A DNA stretch of 64,000 nucleotides from Mesostigma viride (lineage: Eukaryota > Streptophyta > Mesostigmatophyceae > Mesostigmatales > Mesostigmataceae): the NCBI GenBank assembly GCA_009746045.1, contig RPFO01000629.1, forward strand, positions 243,501 to 307,500, read 5' to 3'. A model generated the notes under the pieces. The model saw nothing but the letters and a program-made list of their open reading frames with translations. It made no database searches and had not been told where the DNA came from. This document shows positions 11,463-19,801 of this stretch, one piece after another (the stretch's first letter is position 1; every line of letters starts with the position of its first letter). Made by a program: the position numbers and the translations under genes.

Positions 11463-13392
11463 GATGCTCGTACCGATACCTTACACTGCAGGCAACACCT
11501 CCCCAGTGAGAGAGAGAGAGAGAGAAAGAGAGCAACCACGTACTATATATCTATATAGATAGGACCTAGTACTATTCCCTAGTAGTAATGCCCTCTATTG
11601 TCTGCTAGAGCCAATGGTCAGCTGGGAGAAGGTAACTGTAACTGCGGTCCCCACCTCCTGACTGCTGTCTCCCTTGCTATGCCTGGGTGGCTTAGAGCAT
11701 TCACGAGTGGTGTGCAGACCCTCTGGCAATGGCATATGTTCCCTAACAAACCTATCTGCATCTATGATGTTATCAAACCCCTTCCATCTAGCATTAGAAC
11801 CCTAGACATTATCTTATCTTTGATATACTCTTCACACGTCTTCCAACTATAAAATATGGCTGGTCTACCCTCACCCCCGTCATGGGCTACTGCATAGTAG
11901 GGAAATCCAGACTGTCCACCCTTATTTATCCTTCGCTTCCCTTTCAAAGACATATTGCGTAGTAGTCTATCATACGCTGGCGAGAAGAAGAAAAGGGCTG
12001 GCAGAAGCTTGCAAGACAGAAAGGAAAAGGGATCCCCAAGGATACCTCTAAGTGCAGTGATAAACGCAACGAGGGAGAGGACGGACTCTAACACAACACA
12101 CGCCCAAGCTCTACGCGAACAAGGGCACAGTACACTGGTCCCCTCCGCGGGGCTCACAGAGGTAAGCACCGTCAAACATAATCGGCCACAGCCCGACGGT
12201 ACCTACCCCAAGACCCGTTGCAGGTCACACAACGATGGGTGCCTCCGCGGCCCCCACATCTCTCAAACAACATGGAAACGCCTACAGAGAGCACAACATT
12301 AAACATAAACCCCCTCTACGCGTGCAGTCCCGGGAAGAAAGCAAGCGTTTAAGTAAAGAGCACTAAACTAGGGGACGTATACCATAACCAATGTCGTTGA
12401 AAACCCCTGGGCTGGCCGCCGTCGAGTGTCGTTGAAAGCCGGAGCTCTACCGCCACTAGAAGTCGTTGACAACAGGGGTAATGGCCGCTACTGCCTATGG
12501 CACCTCACCACAGGGCTATGACTAGCCCCGCCGAGTATCCCGGACTGCCGCTTGCTGCCGAGGTCGTCGTTGAATCCCTTTACGGGCTGCCGCCGACCAG
12601 TCCGCAATCGTTGAATACCGGAACCTCTATCTACACTAAGCACCGTCTTGCTATCCTAACTGGCTACACTAGCTCTCTCCGCGAGAGTTAGCTAACCTCT
12701 CCAGCACATTTTACCTCCGATAACCAGTGTTACGTGCCAACCCAGGTCCCTAGCCTGAGTGACGTAGCGAAAGATCCTCCATGCCGGAATTAGGAATAAT
12801 CAAGGTACCCTAATGCAGATTGCGCGTCACGACTAAGGTCGTGAGATATCTGGCATCGCGGCTTGACGCCAAGCTAATTGATACACACTTATAATGGCTA
12901 GCAAGACCAATTACAAATGGATAGTTGCCCCAGGTTTAATGTGTAGGCGTCATCGCACTTATCATTCATCAAACCAAGAGGACGAGACTCTCGTCCTCGG
13001 ACCAATTTCACCTAGGTCCGCCACCAAGCTGGCAAAGGGCGCCGACATGGCGCCGACCTTCCTAAGCATGCAGTCCACACAAAATCTCGGGTCGACATCG
13101 ACCCTCACCTACAGAATCCACGCATGAGTACAATATCTCAACCAGCTATAAAGTACGCAGCGCGGCGCGACTGCACCGGCCCCTAGAAGATCGCATACAA
13201 CAACCTAGGCCCCAAAATAACTGGCCCGAATCACACAAACTATCATAGTTCCATACAAAGGTCCTGACTAAGGGACGATTCCCAAATTAAGTCCCGAAAT
13301 AAGTCCCAAAGTCCTACGGACTATGACAACAAGCCAAAGTATATAATTTATTCCATTGTTGCGTCCGTCCTAAAGGGCCGGCACGCAACACC
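11246..13392 (-). repeat. Long direct repeat, copy B
   Basis: Counterpart of 4,906-7,147. Its outer end, at 13,390 (minus-strand TGTTGCG), directly abuts the reverse-transcriptase continuation at 13,393. Differences from copy A are scattered single bases and short indels, including lesions in the RNase H1-N ORF that fall at different places in the two copies. Confidence 0.75.
11600..11953 (-). pseudogene. Retroelement ORF with RNase H1 N-terminal domain, copy B
   Basis: Same ORF as at 5,334-5,695, starting at ATG 11,953. It encodes FPYYAVAHDGGEGRPAIFYS and then shifts frame shortly after KDKIMSR because of a base missing relative to copy A at about 11,806. The two copies are therefore broken independently. 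Confidence 0.6.
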
Positions 13393-13896
13393 GAGCTCTA
13401 CTGCGAGCTCCCTCTTGTCACCCATACCATCCGACACCGCCGCCTCCTCTTTGCCGGCCATCTTGCCCGCACAGACCAGGTGAATACCGATGTGGGCCCT
13501 GCCGGGGGGCTTAAGACGGGCCAACCAGGTAGACACCTCCTCCTATGGCAGGGTCCCCTTGTCCCATCGCAACCCACTGGCAAACTTGCGCGCGCCGGGC
13601 ACCGGCGCGGCGCGACCCGGACCTATGTGACACAACTGCTTGAAGATGCAGGGCTTCTGGGACTATCCGTACTCCGCGCCCGCATGATTGACAAGGAGAA
13701 ATGGGCTGCCATCTGCGATAAGCACCTCCCCGAGGGGTATGCTCCTGTTTTCTCCCCACGGGCCCCGCGGCCCGTTGCTAGCCAGGGTAGAAGTCCGCAG
13801 GTGGAGGTTATTGGTCCTGAGGATAGCCGCTACACTACCGCCTCGTCTGCCATTACAGTAGAGGACAGCTCGGATGAGGATTACATCCCCATCTAG
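13393..13896 (+). pseudogene. L1-like reverse transcriptase, 3' terminal part
   Basis: An open frame of 168 codons beginning ELYCELPLVTHTIRHRRL and GHLARTDQV, the conserved block that follows the LRHILGV segment in these non-LTR elements (compare LYADLPYVSHIIKGTGAWA at about 52,540). It ends with an acidic tail (VEDSSDEDYIPI) and a stop at 13,896. It is separated from its presumed upstream part (7,148-7,470) by the Ty3-like insertion. It is intact to its own stop but has no start. Confidence 0.65.
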
Positions 13897-15640
13897 TGCT
13901 TAACGGTTGGTGTCCAAAAACCAAATGTCCTCATTTGAGGACATAGTCCTCGTTTGAGACGGGGGGGGTCAGGGGGGCGGTTTTGGCGCCAAAGTTGGTC
14001 CTGAGGATCCCTGGTGGGTTTTGGCGCGAAACTGGGATAGGTACTGAGCGCGCCAAGCCCCCGGGGTCGACAGGGGCCGACCGTACCTGGAAAATATGAG
14101 GCGAGGAAAAGTACCTACTACAGCAAGAACGTTGCAATGTAATCGAGCATTTTGTCGAGTGACGGCTATGGGGTCGTTCCAGTTCTGAGGCTTGCCTGAA
14201 CGTTATAGGCCATTATTTTGCCCCGAATGAAGACAGAACTTTAGATCATCATCTAGTCATTTCGAAGATGCTGCTTTTGACGTGCAGGTGCTTTGTATAT
14301 GTCGAAAATATTGTTCATGAACGGATTTTGGCATCGTTGAAGAAAATCTGGAAGCTACGTAGATGGCATGATAGGTCAGTATGCAGTTCGGTTTTACAAT
14401 TTCTTTTTCCGCCCAGTAGCTGCGGATATCGCGAGTATGGGTTATGGTACGCTTCTGGGTTAATGGGCGACCCGGGCAACAGAGGGACCTGGGCAGTTAG
14501 ATGGGTCAAAGAGTCTCCATTTTTTCGTCGTGATATCGCAGTCACGCCTGGCGAAAACCACGGCGAGCGCGAGCCATATTTTACTTTTGCCGCAAGGCTG
14601 GGTGCTTCCCGGGCGTCACCGTCCTTTAATATATATTTCTTGAGCTGTCCCGCGCAGCTGGCGGCCTGGGCGCACGTCAAGAACAAGGTTCCGGATGTCA
14701 TCCGCAACCGCATCGTTCTAAATAAGCGTGTCAAGAGTATCGTAGCTTATAACCCCCGCAGACTTAATGATTCCGGTTCTTTTCAATGCCCAACGTCGTG
14801 GTTGTGATTACGCCTATGTCCGGGGAACTTAAAGGAAGTTTGCTGGGTAATGCTTTCTTTTCCCGTGGTGTCACTGAAAAGGTAAACGGCCTTGCGTCGT
14901 CAAAACAGCAGCAAGTAGAAGTCACTGTGCTTAGTTGCAATGTGGTAGTTTGATTTAACACATATACTGCCTTGTTGCTGAAAACTTTTTCAAGGCTTGC
15001 TGGGATGTTGCCCATATGTTTCTAACGCTTAACCTCATGTCCAAGTGAGCTAGACTGGCTTGGAAACTTGAGCTTTTCATGCTTACATTGTGCTTGTATT
15101 GCTATTTGTGCCTCTTTGCAGTATCTGCTTCATATATGATTGAAGGCTTCAGCATCATTGTCGAGCACCGTGGTGGCAGCCAAGCCTCCAATAACGATCA
15201 CAGACCTAACCTTGGCAAGTATTTGCTTCTTATTTCATTCTTTGGACTGAGCTAGCTTTGAGCTAGCTTTACACCTGCTATTTGGCCTGCACCATGGTCC
15301 CTGGCTGCCAGTTACATTTTGTGCCCCCCCCCGGCAGGCTGCAGGGTCTAGGATAGCGAGGGTGTAATGTAGACATGTTGTGGGCACCTTGGGTGCATTT
15401 TCAGGACCAGCCATGACCTGGCCCTGCCTTCTTTCTGGGCATATTGTTGACTTGAGTGCTTGTTGGTCACTCGCGTAGCGACCCCCCTGCATTCATAAAT
15501 CGTAAACAATTATACAATGAGCATATTTCATGGATGTTAAGCATTGCTACTCTTGAACATATCATAAATGAACATGGTTCCATGCCGTACCCATGGATAT
15601 GTTGAAATGTGTGAGTTATTACAAATGGTATCCATGCTTA

Positions 15641-15666
15641 AAAATGTCCTCATATGAGGACATTTT
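15641..15666. repeat. 26-bp perfect palindrome
   Basis: Aaaatgtcctcat followed by its exact complement. A near-identical 18-bp palindrome lies at 13,926-13,943. It could form a cruciform or bind a dimeric protein; function unknown. Confidence 0.85.
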
Positions 15667-15714
15667 CTTGGTGATTAGACATTGGGGGATGATGCAGACG
15701 ATATTTGTCTAACC

Positions 15715-15803
15715 TTTTGTGTAATTATTTTTCTAATGAGATTAGCATAGTACTCCGTGGCATGCCTTTGCGCATGACACGCAAGTACTTACTTACTTAC
15801 TTA
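15715..15803 (+). repeat. Dispersed repeat R2 (TTAC-tailed), copy 2
   Basis: Plus-strand copy ending in four TTAC units, immediately followed by a copy of the R1 repeat (cagggatatgtgttacatgtactcc). See the copies at 275 and 53,081. Confidence 0.75.
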
Positions 15804-16014
15804 CTCAGGGATATGTGTTACATGTACTCCCCACAGAGCACATAACCCAGAGTGTGGGTTTTCGCGTGTACGCCACGAGGTAGCCATGGCTGACGGCGGA
15901 GCTCATAACTTTCACGTTTGAGCACCGAATTTAGCCGTGAACATCACAATCGACGCGTCTTTTTATGACGCACATGCTGATATAATTTTCCGAAGCTATT
16001 ACGCAATATACGAT

Positions 16015-17407
16015 GAGCAAACGCCTCTCGACGCAACGCAGCCTGGCGGCTGCGCTTAGCAATGAAAATACGTCTGCAGCCCCGGCTGCAGCTTCGCCAA
16101 CCGGTCCAGAAGGCAGCGGCGCCACTAGCCAAGCTCTATAGTGGTCGCCCAGCCCCCGCTGGCCGCCTCGCCAGCAGCGTCGCCTGAACCCAAGCGCAGT
16201 CGCCCTGCCGAGCCGACCTGGGAGGAGTTCGACTTTGACGCCAGCCAGCCCGGCTTTTTTGACAAGCTCAACCCCGACAAGATCCTGAGCTACGTGTTTT
16301 TCGGATCGTATGCCTCGCTTCTCGAGATGTGCAAGCAACTCTTCCCAGGGCCGCCTCACCGATGCTTTCCAGAGACGCACCCACAACTTCGACCAAATCC
16401 TCAAATGCCGCCGCCCCCACCTTCAGATTCGCGTCCTTTTCTCCCTCCTCGGCCGCTCCCTCGAGGAGCTTTGGCCCCCAAAGCCCCTCACCACCACCTT
16501 AACCGAATCCTCCATCCGCTCACTCCTCAAGGAGGCCCTCGAGCAGCACGTGGCCCCCATCGCAGCAGATGTGGCGGTCATGGGCAGCACGTTGGCTGCC
16601 GAGCTCCCCCTCCTCTCCACCGCCACCTCCACCATCTCCACCGCCACCTCCACCCTCCTCGCCTCCTCCACCGCCACCACCTCCACCTCCGACGCCATCA
16701 CCGCCCAGCTCCGTGACATCGACCAGCGTCTTAAGGACAACGCCATTGCTATCGAGGTTCTGCAGAATACCGCAGGCCTCACCGCCCAGGCGGTGAAGGA
16801 CATTGCCGCCAAGCCAGCCTCGGCTGGCCTGGCCGGCGATGCTCCTCCCATCACCACCTGGGCGGACATGCTTAAGCAACATACCACCTCCACCACCTCC
16901 GCCGTCGCAGCCCAGCTTCAACGGCAGACGCTTGACCTCCGCGAGGAGGCCGAGCTCGCCAAGCGCAGCCTCAACGTCATTGTCAAGAACTTCAAGATGG
17001 AGGAAGGTGAGAATTCCGAGAAGCTTTTGCGTGCGTTTGAGAGAGAAATCCTTGGTCGCATGGGCCTTAACGGTGAGATAGAGCTGGCTGCCCACCGCCT
17101 TCCCCGCGCGCGGGGTAAGGCAGGGCCGCCCCCGCTCCTCCTCACCTTTAAGACCCCGGCGGACAAGATTTCTTTTCTCAGACGCCGCAAGCGGCTCGAG
17201 AAGACTCTCTTCACCCTTGATGACGACTTGACCCTGGCGCAGCAACAACGGCGACGGGAGCTATGGCCGACCTACCTCGAGCTCCGGCAGACCAAGGCAG
17301 GGCAGCCGGTGTACTGGAAGGGGGCGGCCATCTACGTCCGCCACAAGCCCTGGCAGGCGACCCCCCCCCCCCCCGCGGCCCCAGCGACTCCAGACGCCCC
17401 AGCTTAG
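16015..17407 (+). pseudogene. L1-like ORF1 protein, frameshifted
   Basis: The coding character changes frame twice. ATG 16,015 opens MSKRLSTQRSLAAAL and meets a stop at about 16,139. A second frame carries EEFDFDASQPGFFDKLNPDK and SYASLLEMCKQLFPG. From about 16,330 a third frame runs to 17,407 with a T/S-rich coiled-coil-like stretch. It then encodes SLNVIVKNFKMEEGE, LLRAFEREILGRMGL, AAHRLPRA, LLLTFKTPADKISFLRRR and RRRELWPTYLELR. That order (coiled coil, RRM-like fold, C-terminal basic domain) is the layout of L1 ORF1p, an RNA-binding chaperone for retrotransposition. No ORF2 follows it here. Confidence 0.7.
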
Positions 17408-18192
17408 GGGAATACAGCAGTAGTAGTGCAGAATAGATAGACCGTGGCCATGTACATGTACGCCTCCTAGAGGCACTATCCCAGCTAAGCCCCGCGCTTT
17501 ATTTAATCATGTACATGTGTGCCTATGATGTGCCACACTCCAGACGATGCCTAGCCTTATTTAGTAATGTTGTGCCCATGCAGGGAGTCACTCTCTGCTG
17601 AGAAGCCATGCCATAGCTCTTGTATAGCCATGATGATCTTCCCCCTCACAGGCATGCTCCCCCCTTACCCGGGCATAGCGTGATAGACCATGAGGGTGCG
17701 GGTGCCCTGGTGCACCTAGAGCAAGTGTTGTTTACATTCCCACCCTTGCAGGAAGTAGCTTAGAATGTATTATAGGCTCATATGCCCCTTCTCTGGGCTA
17801 TGTGCTACATATACTCCCAACGGAGTTATGTTCCTAATTAATTAATTAATTAATACTCCCCACATGCATTAAAAGAAATTTAGCCAAGCTTGATCATGCC
17901 TATGCAGAGAGCTCCTCGATCTGTGCTGAGAAGCCATGCCCTAGCCATTGTTTAGCTAGAACCATGATGCGTGATCTTCCACCCTCTGTCCGCGCCTTAG
18001 GTGCTGGAATACATATAGTGGTGCAGGTGCACCTTTTGCACCCATGCAGAGCAGGTGTAGTTTACACCCTACCCTTGTGCAGGAAGTAGCTCAGAATGTA
18101 TTGAAAGCCATATGGCCCTTCTCAGGGATTAATTAGACTCGTGATTAATTAGACTCGTGCTCCCGTTGGGGAGTCACGGAGCATTAACCCCG
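17408..18192. other. Non-coding: R1 repeats and candidate LINE 3' regions
   Basis: Two good copies of the R1 repeat (about 17,745-17,852 and 18,080-18,180), each containing gcaggaagtagct, agaatgtatt and catatg.ccttctc. The first ends in (TTAA)n after cccaacggag. No gene. Confidence 0.6.
17745..17852 (+). repeat. Dispersed repeat R1, representative copy
   Basis: About 105 bp with gcaggaagtagcttagaatg, a middle of gctatgtgctacatatactc, then ccaacggag and a (TTAA)n tail. The reverse complement is at 53,400-53,500; other full or partial copies are near 420, 690, 775, 15,807, 18,080 and 18,620. The tetranucleotide tail suggests a non-LTR 3' end. Confidence 0.7.
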
Positions 18193-18541
18193 ATGGATGG
18201 ATGGATGGATGGATGGATGGATGGATGGATGGATGGATGGATGGATGGATGGATGGATGGATGGATGGATGGATGGATGGATGGATGGATGGATGGATGG
18301 ATGGATGGATGGATGGATGGATGGATGGATGGATGGATGGATGGATGGATGGATGGATGGATGGATGGATGGATGGATGGATGGATGGATGGATGGATGG
18401 CCGGATGGATGGATGGCCGGATGGATGGATGGATGGATGGATGGATGGATGGATGGATGGATGGATGGATGGATGGATGGATGGATGGATGGATGGATGG
18501 ATGGATGGATATTGGATGATGGATGGATGGATGGATGGATG
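18193..18541. repeat. (GATG)n tract, about 350 bp
   Basis: Nearly pure GATG with a few substitutions (ggccggatgg twice, and one attggatgatgg slip). The left flank contains actcgtgctcccgttgg and the right flank gggtgca...tcctaccggtct. Both are also found, inverted, around the 50,515-51,210 tract, so the two tracts sit inside copies of the same dispersed sequence. Confidence 0.95.
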
Positions 18542-19801
18542 GGTGCAAACAGTCCTACCGGTCTAACGTACCTATCTACAACAGCTATCTACAAACAATC
18601 TACATCAACTCTACCCTAGGGGACCTGTTCTCAGGGATATGTTCTGATCAGGGATATGTACATGTGCTTGTACATTCTGATCATTGTACATGTACTGTAC
18701 TCCCAACGGAGATATTCTGATCAGACACTCCAATTCAATTTTTTCCGGGTAAATGGGTATTTTTTGTTAACCAATAGGAATATCCTTAGGGTAAGAGGTA
18801 CCACGTATCGACCAGCTGGTTACCAACAGTGTGTCGTGTGATAGGTGAAAGGTCTCCAATTCAATTTAATTTAGTTTAATTAATTAATACTCCCCACGGA
18901 GGTATGTCCTTAATTAATAGTACAGTACGCAATGAGCGCTTCCTTTTGCTCATGCGGCACTACTTGAAGATCATGCCTGGCAGCGCTATGGTCGCATGGA
19001 CATCGATCTAGGAATTCCACATTCCTCTATTCTTGGTTTGCGATCATTTATGTCCCTCTTTCATGGACAAGAACAGGCTTGTTGTTCCATTTTAGAGATC
19101 AATAAACACATCATAAACAAGATGTAGACCTAATTCTGTGTCTGATCAGAAGATGTAGACCTGGCCAGACTCTTCTGCTTGCCAAGCCTAGTTGGATTGC
19201 CAAGCCTAGTTGGCATGTGTTCAGTGGAATTACCAATCTAGCTGCCGGCAAGTTTAGCTCCCCGGCCGTGCTCCAGGCCGCGCTTGGCTGGAGCCTGGAA
19301 GACCCCCCCCTGACCGCGCAAAATTACGCCTGGGTCAAGTAAAGGGAGCACACTTGTGATTAATTAATTAATTAATTAATTAATTAATTAATTAATTAAT
19401 TAATTAATTAATTAATTAATTAATTAATTAATTAATTAATTAATAGACACGTGACTGCGTCACGTGAGCATACACTTGTGATGAACCAGTTCAACAGAAT
19501 ACCACACAAGACCCAACACCTGACCATGGTTACAATCGCCCTATTTCCGTAGCCATCAGCAAGGCCATGCCTACTAGAAAAACGGGGATGCCAGAAGTAA
19601 ATACTTCTGGCAGTAAACTCAACTGCTTCTGGAATCGTAGCTAAACTATCCTTGTTGATAGTGTACTATCAGATATCGAGTTATTTAATCAGACATTGAA
19701 ACACCAACATCCGCCAATGTCGCCGTGGGGTAACGGCATAGCTTCAGAATGTAGACCATCTACCTAACTGTGCCATTGCACCAATATCATAGCTTCCATT
19801 G
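18542..19801. other. Intergenic, repeat-rich; FANCI 3' flank
   Basis: Contains an R1 copy (about 18,620-18,720). A short coding-like remnant at about 19,255-19,340 (plus; SSPAVLQAALGWSLEDPPL and a stop) may be the end of a non-LTR ORF. A (TTAA)n tract follows at 19,358-19,444. An 11-bp direct repeat acacttgtgat lies on either side of that tract (about 19,348 and 19,472). The minus-strand TGTAA nearest to the FANCI stop is at 19,530-19,534. Confidence 0.5.
19358..19444. repeat. (TTAA)n tract
   Basis: Uninterrupted TTAA repeats, about 87 bp. Shorter runs of the same tetramer follow R1 and related sequences at 17,833, 18,885, 51,245 and 53,035. Confidence 0.95.

Larger units (their letters stand above)
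13897..15880. other. Unassigned block with two related palindromes
   Basis: No recognised gene. An ORF of 179 codons (14,268-14,807, plus) has no family I know. A second reading, starting at 14,786 (MPNVVVVITPMSGELKG), ends at a possible GTAAAC donor, but no later exon has matching phase. The near-palindrome at 13,926-13,943 (tgtcctcatttgaggaca) and the perfect 26-bp palindrome at 15,641-15,666 (core tgtcctcatatgaggaca) may bracket a unit of about 1.74 kb. Confidence 0.4.

Noticed and set aside
11955-12302. Plus-strand ORF within long direct repeat B
   Set aside because: Opposite the RNase H1-N ORF; no similarity and broken in copy A.
14268-14807. 179-codon ORF on the plus strand as a real gene
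   Set aside because: No recognisable family and no supporting exons; kept only as part of an unassigned block.
16423-17248. Minus-strand ORFs opposite the L1-like ORF1
   Set aside because: Shadows of the plus-strand frame, low-complexity glycine/valine; the plus strand has the recognisable motifs.
18157-18619. MDGW, HPSI and similar repeat proteins at 18.2 kb and 50.5 kb
   Set aside because: Tetranucleotide repeats read in all frames on both strands; no start context or flanking coding sequence.
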